Source: Micromonospora sp. NBC_00389 (GTDB taxonomy: Bacteria; Actinomycetota; Actinomycetes; Mycobacteriales; Micromonosporaceae). Taken from it: 64,000 nucleotides of DNA. A model generated the notes under the pieces. The model was not told the origin of the DNA. It was given only the letters and a program-made list of their open reading frames with translations, and ran no database searches. Where the stretch lies: positions 6,324,001 through 6,388,000 of the forward strand of contig NZ_CP107947.1 of the NCBI RefSeq assembly GCF_036059255.1. The letters are read 5' to 3'. Position numbers and translations under genes: made by a program. Within the stretch, counting starts at the first letter, position 1. Each line of letters opens with the position of its first letter. Positions 19,587 to 27,713 of this stretch are shown in pieces.

Positions 19587-20139
19587 GCACCGTGCCACTC
19601 CCCCTCGCCACGACCCACCCCGACATGTCGTCGTGATGGGCGTGTCCGGGGCGGGAAAGACGACCGTGGCCAGGGGAATCAGCGACCTGACCGGCCTGAC
19701 CTTCGCCGAGGCCGACGAGTTCCACTCCGAGGCCAACGTGGCGAGAATGCGCTCGGGCGTACCTCTCGACGACGACGCCCGCTGGCCCTGGCTCCGCTCC
19801 CTCGCCGACTGGATGGCCAGCCGGGACGCCGAAGGCGTGTCGACGGTGCTGGCCTGCTCGGCGTTGAAGCGGTCCTACCGGGAGGTGCTCCGGGAAGGAC
19901 CACCGACCGTGGACTTCCTCCACCTGGACGGGACGGCGGAGATCATCCGGGAGCGGATGTCCCAGCGCGCCGGGCACTACATGCCGGCAAGCCTCCTGGA
20001 CTCCCAGCTGGCCATCCTGGAACGGTTCGGGCCGGGCGAGCCGGGTCTGGTGCTCGACCTCGCGCTGCCCCCGGCCTCGCTCGTGTCGACCGCAGTCGAC
20101 CGTCTCGGTCTACTTCGCCGCGACGTGCTCGCCACATAG
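19576..20139 (+). CDS. gntK: Gluconokinase (GntK/IdnK family)
   Basis: 187 aa. It phosphorylates D-gluconate to 6-phosphogluconate for the pentose phosphate pathway. The Walker A motif GVSGAGKT lies at about residues 22-29 after a short N-terminal extension; [17 protein letters not shown] and [13 protein letters not shown] match the family. It starts inside the end of manD, so it is co-translated. Its presence widens the operon's likely substrate range to gluconate as well as galactonate and mannonate. Confidence 0.9.
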   Translation: MTGEHRATPPRHDPPRHVVVMGVSGAGKTTVARGISDLTGLTFAEADEFHSEANVARMRSGVPLDDDARWPWLRSLADWMASRDAEGVSTVLACSALKRSYREVLREGPPTVDFLHLDGTAEIIRERMSQRAGHYMPASLLDSQLAILERFGPGEPGLVLDLALPPASLVSTAVDRLGLLRRDVLAT

Positions 20140-20176
20140 CGCGACGAACAGCACGGCTCGGGGGCTGTCCAGGCGC

Positions 20177-20644
20177 TCAGGTCACGGGGCCGTCCGTGTT
20201 TCGGATCATCTGCCGGAGCACCTTCAGGGCCGTCACGTAGTCGGTGTCCTCGATGCCCTGGTGGATTCGATCGCGGATCGCCGGAGCGTGCTTCTTGAGG
20301 TCGGCACGAGCCTCGTCGCCGTCCTCGGTGATCCACAACCGTCCCTGGTCATCACGGGTGAGCCAAGCCCGCTCCAGCAGAACCTCTGCCTCGGCCTCCA
20401 GATCGTCCTCGGGCCTGAGGTAACTGCTCATCGCGAGCTTCAGCTCGGTGATGGTCATGCCATGGCCGTCCGGCGAGATGTCGTTCTTCGACAGGTTGCG
20501 CAGCAGCCAGAACTGGGGCTGGGTGAAGCCGAACTCGGCCTGCCGGGCCCGGGTGAAGGCGATGAGGGCCTCATAGGCCACGCCGGTCCAGTACGCGGCA
20601 GGCTGAGCCGCCAGCTCGGCATCGGAAAGGTGCTGCGTCGCCAT
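20177..20644 (-). CDS. MarR-like winged-helix protein
   Basis: 155 aa; ATG follows CGGAGGCTCCGC. An N-terminal helix pair (AAYWTGVAYEALIAFTRAR), the winged-helix core (TQPQFWLLRNLS, MTITELKLAMSSYL) and an acidic C-terminal segment resemble small MarR-type regulators found next to unrelated genes in actinobacteria. The recognition helix is weakly conserved, so it may be a degenerate regulator. Its promoter has the 19-bp spacer and palindrome of MerR-activated genes (see 20679-20709). Confidence 0.65.
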   Translation of the reverse strand: MATQHLSDAELAAQPAAYWTGVAYEALIAFTRARQAEFGFTQPQFWLLRNLSKNDISPDGHGMTITELKLAMSSYLRPEDDLEAEAEVLLERAWLTRDDQGRLWITEDGDEARADLKKHAPAIRDRIHQGIEDTDYVTALKVLRQMIRNTDGPVT

Positions 20645-20678
20645 GCGGAGCCTCCGTTGAAAGATCGCTTGTGGAGCG

Positions 20679-20709
20679 AATCTAGAACCTCGACTTTGGT
20701 TGAGGTCAA
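20679..20709 (-). promoter_or_regulatory. MerR-family-type promoter with 19-bp spacer
   Basis: On the minus strand: -35 TTGACC (20704-20709), 19-bp spacer, -10 TAGATT (20679-20684). The spacer is filled by CCTCAACCAAAGTCGAGG (20688-20705), an imperfect inverted repeat with CCTC/GAGG ends as in SoxR/MerR boxes. It is 35 bp upstream of the MarR-like start. A MerR protein encoded elsewhere probably activates it. Confidence 0.65.
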
Positions 20710-20763
20710 GGAGGCACGCAAAGCTGATGGCACGCCGGCCAGCGGTGTTGGGTGAGTCGGCTC

Positions 20764-20886
20764 TCAGCCCTGTCGGGCCTTCTGGCGCCGGTCGTTCTTG
20801 TTGATGACGAAAGTCCTGCCCCGGCGGCGTACCACGATCGAGTTCATCTTGTTCTTCAACCCGCGCAGAGAGTTCCTGACCTTCAT
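20764..20886 (-). CDS. rpmJ: Ribosomal protein bL36, zinc-independent form
   Basis: 40 aa, easily missed. It begins [11 protein letters not shown], has the core [13 protein letters not shown], and ends KARQG. The usual zinc ligands (three Cys and one His) of the standard bL36 are absent, which is the alternative C-minus form. AGGAGAGGGTGG precedes the ATG. In many actinobacteria such paralogues are induced by Zur when zinc is scarce; no Zur box is visible in the 60 bp upstream here. Confidence 0.9.
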   Translation of the reverse strand: MKVRNSLRGLKNKMNSIVVRRRGRTFVINKNDRRQKARQG

Positions 20887-21050
20887 CGCAACCACCCTCT
20901 CCTGGTCATACCCGCTCCCGCAGGACGATCCGGCACAGCCGTGCCGTCCACCGTCGCGGCGGCGCTCGCCGCTGACTCGGCGTTGTGCTGCAAAGGTCGC
21001 TCCCCGTTCGCGTACCCGACGGGGCGTCGCTCATGCCACGGCACCCCGTG

Positions 21051-21956
21051 TCAGCCGGTCTGGGTCAGGTCGGTCGTTGCCGCGAGTTCGGTGACCACGT
21101 CCACGAGCCGGCGCAGGACGGGTGAGGTGTTGCCCGACAACCACACCATCTCGGTGTGCACGAAGGCGCCGGTCAGCGGAACGAACACCACGCCGGTGCG
21201 GCGAAGGCTGCGTGCCGAGCGGGCCAGGCGGGTGACTCCCAGCCCGGCGGCGACCAGGCCGAGGAGACTCTGCACGCTGGCTTCCTCCTGGACGACGTTC
21301 GGTACGAAGCCCGCTTCCCGGAACTGATCGTCGAAGGTGCGGTGCCAGGGTTCCCAGGAGCTGTGCGGGGTCATCACCCACGGTTCGTCCGCGAGGTCGG
21401 AGAGCTTCAGTTCGGTCCGCTCGGCGAGCGGATGACCCTCGGGCAGTACGGCGCACACCGGTTCGGTCGCCAGAGTCCTGGACTGCAGGCCGGGCACCAG
21501 CGGGGGTCGGGTGAAGGCGAGGTCATAGTGTCCGCCGAGGACACCCTGTACCAGGGGCGCGATGCCGGTGGACTCCGTCGTCAGGCGAAGGTCGGGGAGT
21601 TGGTGGCGCACGGCCCGGACCACCGGCGGCAGGAGGTGGTTGGCGACGGTGGTCAGGAAGGCCAGGCTGAGGTTTCCCACCTCGCCCCTGCGGGCCCGTC
21701 CCACGACGGCGACGGCCTCCTCGGCGCGGTCCGTCACGGCGCGGGCCTCGGGGACGAACAGGGCGCCGATGTCGGTCAGGGTGGTGCCGCGGGTGCCGCG
21801 GTCGAACAGCTTCACCCCGAGGGCGCGTTCCAGGGCGGTGATCTGCTGGGACAGCGACTGCTGGGCGATCATCAGGCGGGCGGCGGCCCGCGTGAAGCTG
21901 AGTTCCTCTGCGAGGACCAGGAAATACCGCAGTTGCCGCAGCTCAGGGGTGGTCAC
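21051..21956 (-). CDS. LysR family transcriptional regulator
   Basis: 301 aa from GTG 21956. The N-terminal HTH is typical (LRQLRYFLVLAEELSFTRAA, LSQQITALERALGVKLFDR), and the C-terminal periplasmic-binding-like effector domain is complete. No clear ribosome binding site, so translation may be leaderless. It is divergent from the short-chain dehydrogenase at 22202 across 245 bp and probably controls it. Confidence 0.88.
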   Translation of the reverse strand: MTTPELRQLRYFLVLAEELSFTRAAARLMIAQQSLSQQITALERALGVKLFDRGTRGTTLTDIGALFVPEARAVTDRAEEAVAVVGRARRGEVGNLSLAFLTTVANHLLPPVVRAVRHQLPDLRLTTESTGIAPLVQGVLGGHYDLAFTRPPLVPGLQSRTLATEPVCAVLPEGHPLAERTELKLSDLADEPWVMTPHSSWEPWHRTFDDQFREAGFVPNVVQEEASVQSLLGLVAAGLGVTRLARSARSLRRTGVVFVPLTGAFVHTEMVWLSGNTSPVLRRLVDVVTELAATTDLTQTG

Positions 21957-22201
21957 AGGATCAGACTGTAGCCACGCCAGGAAGCGTGTGTTGGACGCTT
22001 CGCGGGCCGCCGCGCAGGATCGTTCCGGGAGCCGCACCGGCGTGCGGACACGGCCCGGGCCGTGCGGACATGACCAGCCGGGCGGCAGGACAGGCCGGAA
22101 TCACCGGCCACGGCGAGCGCCGGAACCGGACACACGTGCAGTTGCCGACCCGGTTCGCACCGCCGGACACGCAACGACAAGATCTCGAAGGAAGCCCATT
22201 C

Positions 22202-23137
22202 ATGAGTGCAGACCGCGTCACCACACCCTTCAACGCCCGATCCACCGCCAGTGACGTCGTGGCCGGTGTCGACCTCACCGGGCAACGCGCCATCGTCACC
22301 GGCGCCTCATCGGGCATCGGCGTCGAGACCGCCCGGGCGCTCGCCGCCGCGGGCGCCGAGGTGACCCTGGCGGTACGGAACGGGGAGGCCGGCGAGCGGA
22401 CAGCGAAGGACATCCAGGCCACCACGGGCCAACTGGTCCGGGTCGTCCCTCTGGACCTGTCCGACCAGGGGTCCGTCGCCGCCTTCGTCACCGCCTGGAA
22501 AGACCCCCTGCACATTCTGGTCAACAACGCCGGGGTATCGGCGACCCCGGAGATGCGGACGCCGGAGGGCTGGGAGCTGCAGTTCGCCACCAACCACCTC
22601 GGCCACTTCGCGCTTACCACCGGGCTGCACCGGGCGCTCGCAGCGGCCGGCCGGGCCCGCGTGGTGTCGCTGAGCTCCATCGCACACGTGCAGGCGCCGA
22701 TCGTCTTCGAGGACATCAACTTCCACGAGCGCCCCTATGACCGTCTCCTCGCCTACGGCGAGTCCAAGACGGCCACCGCGCTGTTCGCGGTCGAGGCGAA
22801 CAGGCGCTGGGCCGGCGACGGCATCACCGTCAACGCGGCCAACCCCGGCGCGGTCACCACCAACCTGGGGCGCCACCTCACCGAGGAGGACTACGCGCAG
22901 CTTCCGGAGTACGACTTCAAGAACCCGGAGCAGGGGGCGGCCACCTCGGTGCTGCTCGCAGCCTGGCCGCAGCTGGAGGGCATCGGCGGCCGGTACTTCG
23001 AGGACTGCAACCAGGCCGCGCGCCACACCGCCGAAACACCGCTGAGTGGCGTCGCCGACCATGCGATCGACCCCGCGGCGGCGGAGCGACTGTGGCAGGT
23101 CTCGCTCGACCTGCTCGCCGACGCACCGCGGGGCTGA
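22202..23137 (+). CDS. Short-chain dehydrogenase/reductase (retinol-dehydrogenase-like)
   Basis: 311 aa; ATG follows a GAAGGAAG site. NAD(P)-binding TGASSGIG at about residues 38-45, NNAGVS, the catalytic Ser in SLSSIAH and YGESK (Tyr-x-x-x-Lys) are all present. The long C-terminal part resembles the WWOX/retinol dehydrogenase-like SDRs. The substrate is unknown. Regulated presumably by the divergent LysR gene. Confidence 0.85.
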   Translation: MSADRVTTPFNARSTASDVVAGVDLTGQRAIVTGASSGIGVETARALAAAGAEVTLAVRNGEAGERTAKDIQATTGQLVRVVPLDLSDQGSVAAFVTAWKDPLHILVNNAGVSATPEMRTPEGWELQFATNHLGHFALTTGLHRALAAAGRARVVSLSSIAHVQAPIVFEDINFHERPYDRLLAYGESKTATALFAVEANRRWAGDGITVNAANPGAVTTNLGRHLTEEDYAQLPEYDFKNPEQGAATSVLLAAWPQLEGIGGRYFEDCNQAARHTAETPLSGVADHAIDPAAAERLWQVSLDLLADAPRG

Positions 23138-23181
23138 CCGCACCGATCCCCACCACATCCGGGTGGCCCATCCCGTCGCAC

Positions 23182-23220
23182 CACGCCGCCGCCGGCCGTG
23201 TCTCGACCGGCGGCGGCGTG
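23182..23220. terminator. Bidirectional terminator
   Basis: CACGCCGCCGCCGG pairs perfectly with CCGGCGGCGGCGTG over an 11-nt loop. It lies between the convergent SDR and GH81 genes and can serve both strands. Confidence 0.75.
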
Positions 23221-23230
23221 GGCGGGTGGA

Positions 23231-26086
23231 TCAGGAGTACGGAAGGCGCAGCACCGACTGGTTGCCGATGCCCAGGGTGCTCGGGTTGTTGCCGATCGCC
23301 GACCAGACCTCGACCCGGACCGTGCCGTTGCTCAGCGCGCCCAACGTGCCGGTGGCCGAGGCCAGACCGGCGTTCTGGGTGTAGTGCTCGTAGCCGGGAA
23401 CCGGGTCGGTGGCGAAGTAGCGCGAGGTCTCCACCCTCTCCCAACTGCCGTTGCCGGTCAGGTCGTAGGAGACCCGCACCTGCACGCCGTTACCGACCGC
23501 CGAGCCGGCGTCCAGGAACAGGTCGAACGCGGTCTGCCCTCCGGAGTAGGCGAGGTTGAGGCCGGTCGCGGTGAAGACCTGCGGGTTCGTCGGCGTACCG
23601 TCGTGGTTTCCGTTGGCCGCCGCGACCGTGGTGGTGGCGGCACCGCCAGCGGCGCCCAGCCCGCCGCCCGGCAACAGGTACCGCGTCGGAGTGCCCGGCG
23701 TTGGTGGCGGGGTGGTCGGCGGTGGGGTGGTCGGGGGTACGCCGCCCGCGGCGCTGCCGCCGCTCCAGGTGTACGCACCGGTGGTGGCCGTCCGCCCGGC
23801 CGCTACGGCCAGCGTGGTGCCGTTGGAGAACGTCACCGTGATCGGCGTGGCGGTCGAGTTCGACGCCACGTAGGTGCGCGCCCCGTTGCGCGAGAAGACC
23901 GCTGACAGCGGGTGGTTGGCGGTCACCGTGGTGTCGACGGTGCCCAGCGCCGCGAGGTTGCGGATCCAGTGGAAGGTGTGTGCCCGGCTCTCCCCCTCCT
24001 CGACGGCGTAGCCGGGGTTCGCACGGAGGTTCGCCAGCGCCGTGTCGCCGTCACCAAGGGCCTGGAACTGCCAGAGGATGTCCTGCCACACCGTCGGCTG
24101 GCCGCCGTTGTTGCGGACCAGTTCGGCGTAGTTCGTCCGCACGTACGCCGGGTTGTTGCCCAGGTAGAGGTGTCCGCCGGTGACCGGCAGCAGGTTGATG
24201 CCCTGGATCATCTCCGGCTCGGCACTGAACCAGGTGGCGTACGCGCCACCGTCGCCCCAGACCATGCCGACCGTCGAGTGCCCGAAGGCGGCGGGGAAGT
24301 TCTGGTCGCTGACGTCGAACCAGTACTCCTGGATGGCCGCGGCCTGTGTGGTGTAGAGGAAGATGCCGGCGTCACGGACGGCGGTGTCGCCGGTTGCCTG
24401 CCCCCACTGGATCAGGGCGTTGGCGAAGTTCATCCCCTCCGACGAGGACTCCTGGTTGTTGCCGGAGCCGAACGAGCCGTGCCCGGACGCCCAGTCGTGG
24501 CCGGCGTAGATGTCGAAGTCGCGCAGGTAGGGGAAGCGGGTGTCGTCGCGGCGGTAGTTGTTGGCGTCCCGGATCAGCAGGTCCACCATGCCGCCGTACC
24601 GGCTGGTGGCGGCCCATGCCGGGTCGAACTTGGCCAGCGTCGCGGCGGCCGCGATGAAGTAGCCGTAGTGGAAGTGGTGGTCGTTGAGTTCCTGGTCGGA
24701 GCCGTACGACGCCGGGTAGCCGATCAGCGTGCCCCAGTTGGCGTCGTAGTAGAAGACCTTCGCGGCCTTGCCGCTGGAGGCGGTGAACCAGTCGGTGAGC
24801 GTGGTGCGGATCGCGTTCAGCGCGCTGTCCCGCGTCGCGGTGTCATTGACCAGGTCGGCCACCTCGGCCAGTCGGGCCGCCCGGCCGAGCCCCTTGCCCG
24901 TCCAGTACGTGTCGCCACCGCGCTGGTCCATCGGGTTCGCGCGGGCGGCGGCCAGGTGGCTGTTGAGCGTCGCCAGGTCGGCGCCGCTGCCGTCGCCGAC
25001 GGCCGGCAGTTCCGGCAGGACGCCCTGGAACTTCATCGAGGTGCGGAACTGGTTGACGCCGGTGAGCACCTTCATGCGGCCACGCGCCGACGGGTACGTC
25101 GGAGTGATCGGGGTCGAGCCGGCCAGCGACTTCCACTGGTGCGGGTAGAGGCTGACCACGGTCTGCGTGGCGCTCCCCTCCCGGGCGGTCGTGGTGAACG
25201 CGTACGTGGTCGTCAGCCCGCTGGTCGCCTGGTCGTAGGCGTACGAGACGGTGGTGCCGGTGACGTGGGCGTGCGCGTACCGGCCGTAGGTCGTCGCCAG
25301 GTCGGCGCGCTCCGTGGCGTTCGCCGTGGGCGGCAGGAGAGCGACGGAGAAGTAGCCCCGACCGGCCAGGGTGGAGGAGATCCGGCCGGCGCCGACAGTC
25401 CAGCTGGCGCCGCTGGGGGCGTACCCGACGTAGTCGTGGCCGTTGACCCGGAAGCCGATGGTGGCGCCGCTGTTGGACCAGACGTCGGCGGTGCCGGCCG
25501 TACTGATCACCGCGTCCCCACCGCTGGTCTGGAAGTACGCGAAGGGCAGGCCGTGGCCGATGGTGGCGCGCATGGTCCGCGCTCCGTCGCTCCAGTGTGG
25601 GCTGACCGTCCAGTCGGTCCAGCCGTCGACCTTGACCACGGGCGCGCCGAGCCCGGCCACGCCGACCCGGATGTCCTGGACGTACGGGTAGTGGTACTCC
25701 CCGACGCCGGTCGAGGTGCCGCTGATGGCGGGAGTGGAGTTGGCGGAGAAGCCGAGGCCGTCGGTGAAGGTGTCGTACGAGAGCGGGTGGGCGTGCAGGG
25801 GCTCGCTGAAGGCGCAGTCGGTGCGCTTCCAGAGCAGCGAGGACCACCAGTCGTTGGTGGGTATCGCACCGGCTGGCGCGTTGGCGGTGGCGAACTGTCG
25901 GGGGTTGCTGGACATCGGGCCGCAGCCGGTGGGGAGCGGGCCGACCGGGGTGGTGGTGTAGCTGCCGGCGCCGACGGGGGCAGCCTCCGCGGGGCGGGTG
26001 ACGGCGACCGCAAGGCCACTGACGGCCAGGACCAGAGCGGTGGTGGCGGCCAGGGCCCATCGGCGGTGTGGGACGGGAGGTTTCAT
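23231..26086 (-). CDS. Secreted GH81 endo-beta-1,3-glucanase with C-terminal carbohydrate-binding domain
   Basis: 951 aa. ATG follows GGAGGCACC. Sec signal to about residue 36. The GH81 domain covers about residues 40-730, with the conserved Asp region LNDHHFHYGYF and the catalytic Glu pair in NNQESSSEGMNFA. A Thr/Pro linker (PPTTPPPTTPPPT) leads to a C-terminal beta domain of about 130 aa (RYLLPGGGLG to LRLPYS) resembling beta-1,3-glucan-binding CBM56. It would degrade fungal or callose-type beta-1,3-glucan outside the cell. A perfect 16-bp palindrome lies 77 bp upstream. Confidence 0.92.
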   Translation of the reverse strand: MKPPVPHRRWALAATTALVLAVSGLAVAVTRPAEAAPVGAGSYTTTPVGPLPTGCGPMSSNPRQFATANAPAGAIPTNDWWSSLLWKRTDCAFSEPLHAHPLSYDTFTDGLGFSANSTPAISGTSTGVGEYHYPYVQDIRVGVAGLGAPVVKVDGWTDWTVSPHWSDGARTMRATIGHGLPFAYFQTSGGDAVISTAGTADVWSNSGATIGFRVNGHDYVGYAPSGASWTVGAGRISSTLAGRGYFSVALLPPTANATERADLATTYGRYAHAHVTGTTVSYAYDQATSGLTTTYAFTTTAREGSATQTVVSLYPHQWKSLAGSTPITPTYPSARGRMKVLTGVNQFRTSMKFQGVLPELPAVGDGSGADLATLNSHLAAARANPMDQRGGDTYWTGKGLGRAARLAEVADLVNDTATRDSALNAIRTTLTDWFTASSGKAAKVFYYDANWGTLIGYPASYGSDQELNDHHFHYGYFIAAAATLAKFDPAWAATSRYGGMVDLLIRDANNYRRDDTRFPYLRDFDIYAGHDWASGHGSFGSGNNQESSSEGMNFANALIQWGQATGDTAVRDAGIFLYTTQAAAIQEYWFDVSDQNFPAAFGHSTVGMVWGDGGAYATWFSAEPEMIQGINLLPVTGGHLYLGNNPAYVRTNYAELVRNNGGQPTVWQDILWQFQALGDGDTALANLRANPGYAVEEGESRAHTFHWIRNLAALGTVDTTVTANHPLSAVFSRNGARTYVASNSTATPITVTFSNGTTLAVAAGRTATTGAYTWSGGSAAGGVPPTTPPPTTPPPTPGTPTRYLLPGGGLGAAGGAATTTVAAANGNHDGTPTNPQVFTATGLNLAYSGGQTAFDLFLDAGSAVGNGVQVRVSYDLTGNGSWERVETSRYFATDPVPGYEHYTQNAGLASATGTLGALSNGTVRVEVWSAIGNNPSTLGIGNQSVLRLPYS

Positions 26087-26162
26087 GGTGCCTCCATCGC
26101 GCGCCGACACGCCGGCTTACCGGCCTCGACGCGTTTCGTCGTAATTGAGGAGAAGGTTAGGT

Positions 26163-26178
26163 GAGAGAGCGCTCTCTC
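26163..26178. promoter_or_regulatory. Perfect 16-bp palindromic operator (LacI/CebR type) upstream of GH81
   Basis: GAGAGAGCGCTCTCTC is fully self-complementary with the central AGCGCT core of CebR-like LacI operators (TGGGAGCGCTCCCA in Streptomyces). It suggests induction by beta-glucan oligosaccharides. No matching regulator gene is adjacent. Confidence 0.75.
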
Positions 26179-26448
26179 GATCGGCACGGTAATCGAGCAC
26201 CGAGACCCTCGTCAATGTTTCCAAGGGGTTCCGCGCTGATGTCGGCGATTCGAACGCCCGACGAGCGGAGACGTGGCCGTGGGCAAGCCGTTCACGGCAG
26301 CACGCCCCACGACGACGGTGGCGGCGGTGCTGCCAGCACCGCCGCCGCCTCAGATCGCCGCATCGCGGGCCGCCCACCCGGACCGCACTCTCACCTCGTG
26401 ATCACCATGATCTGCCGCCGCGCGAAGGCGGTGCTGGGCGCGAGGATG

Positions 26449-27489
26449 TCAGCTTGTGCCGCTCGGGCGCGGCTGCCCCGTCGGAGGGGGCCCACCGGGT
26501 CCGCCGGGTCCACCGGACATGTCGGGGCGCGGGGGTGCGCCGGACGGGGCGCCGCCACCGGGCATACCGCCGCCGGGGGCACCGCCACCGGGCATACCGC
26601 CGCCGGTCGGGGTGGTGGCCGTGTCGACCCGGACGGCGAGGGACACGGCGTAGCCGTGGCTGACATCACCGGTCACGGTGCCCAGTTGGAGCGCGCCGCC
26701 ATCGTCGCCGAAGACGTTGTCGTTCTGCAGGGAGACCTGCGACATGTTCCTGACTGACACCTCGTAGCCCTTTTCGGCGTACACCTTGTCGCAGACGTCC
26801 TTCGGAAGGGCGACCTGGGAGGTGGCTATCGCCTTCGTGGAGTCGCTGATGCTGGCCTGGTCGGGGTAGACCTCGAAATGGATGTGCGGCCAGCGACCGG
26901 TGTAACAGGCCGGGAAGATGCTGGTGAACCGCACCTTCCCTTGCGCGTCGGCGATCTGCACGCCGCGGAGGTAGTTCTGGTCGGTGACGCCCTCGGAATA
27001 CAGTGAGTAGCGGCCTTCCCGATCACACTGCCAGACGTAGACGGCCGTTCCGGCGAAGGCTCCACCGCCTTTCGCCAGGTCCTGGATGGTCAACTCAAGC
27101 GTCATGGGGACACCCTCGGCGGTGCCGCTGGCCCCACCGAAGCTCGACCGGATGTCGCTGCGGACGACGCCGCTCTGCTCCAGAACGTCCGGGCCGTTCG
27201 AGCCGTCGCCCGGGTAGGGGCCAGCGGTCTCGTCGGGAATCTCACCGGTCGTGGCGCTCGCGCCCGCCGACGAGGACGTCGGTGGTGACGGGCTGCCGCC
27301 CGACCCGTTCCCGCATGCCGCCAGGCCGAGAGTGGTCACGCCCAGGCCGACCGCCCGCAGCAACTGCCGGCGGCCCATCAGGGTTCCGATGTCGAAGCCG
27401 AGACCCTGGTCGACGACATCCTCCTCGGGCCGCTCCAGCGGGCGGCCCTCGTACATCGGCCCTGGCTGGCGCTGCTGGTCATGCTGCAT
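26449..27489 (-). CDS. Intradiol ring-cleavage dioxygenase-like Tat lipoprotein
   Basis: 346 aa; ATG follows GGAGGTATCTG. About 37 residues precede a Tat-type signal (MGRRQLLRAVGLGVTT) ending in the lipobox LGLAAC, so the enzyme would sit on the outer face of the membrane. The intradiol fold has the iron ligands of the catechol/protocatechuate dioxygenase family: Tyr in RYSLY or DQNYLRG, and Tyr-His-His in CYTGRWPHIHFEVY. The C-terminus is a Gly/Pro/Met-rich tail with a duplicated decapeptide. The substrate is unknown. Confidence 0.82.
   Translation of the reverse strand: MQHDQQRQPGPMYEGRPLERPEEDVVDQGLGFDIGTLMGRRQLLRAVGLGVTTLGLAACGNGSGGSPSPPTSSSAGASATTGEIPDETAGPYPGDGSNGPDVLEQSGVVRSDIRSSFGGASGTAEGVPMTLELTIQDLAKGGGAFAGTAVYVWQCDREGRYSLYSEGVTDQNYLRGVQIADAQGKVRFTSIFPACYTGRWPHIHFEVYPDQASISDSTKAIATSQVALPKDVCDKVYAEKGYEVSVRNMSQVSLQNDNVFGDDGGALQLGTVTGDVSHGYAVSLAVRVDTATTPTGGGMPGGGAPGGGMPGGGAPSGAPPRPDMSGGPGGPGGPPPTGQPRPSGTS
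26549..26608. repeat. Two tandem 30-bp repeats in the dioxygenase tail
   Basis: Two near-identical 30-bp units (starting GCGCCGCCACCGGGC at 26549 and GCACCGCCACCGGGC at 26579) encode a duplicated GGGMPGGGAP-type decapeptide in the C-terminal tail of the intradiol dioxygenase. Copy number may vary between strains. Confidence 0.75.
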
Positions 27490-27713
27490 CAGATACCTCC
27501 GGTCGCGGCTCACGGCGTCTCCGCGAGTTCGACGATGGCCGCGGTTCCGGGGAGCCAGCTATGCCGAGGCTAGGAAACTGCTGTGAGGCCGAACCCGGCC
27601 GGTACTCGCCGCCGTCACCGGCAACTGATCTTGTCGGGGGTGACGGTTAGTGTGTGGGGACTGTCGCCGCGCCGGCCACGTCGGGCCGATCGCTGACCCC
27701 CTCGGAGGCCCCC

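Noticed and set aside
20887..20960. Possible Zur box upstream of the bL36 gene
   Set aside because: No TGAAAATGATTTTCA-like palindrome is visible in this stretch.
23912..26164. Long plus-strand open frame opposite the GH81 gene
   Set aside because: GH81 motifs on the minus strand are unambiguous; the antisense frame has no family features.
26538..26610. Short repeats that might suggest a CRISPR array
   Set aside because: The units are directly adjacent without spacers and are in frame within the dioxygenase tail, so they are a coding tandem repeat.
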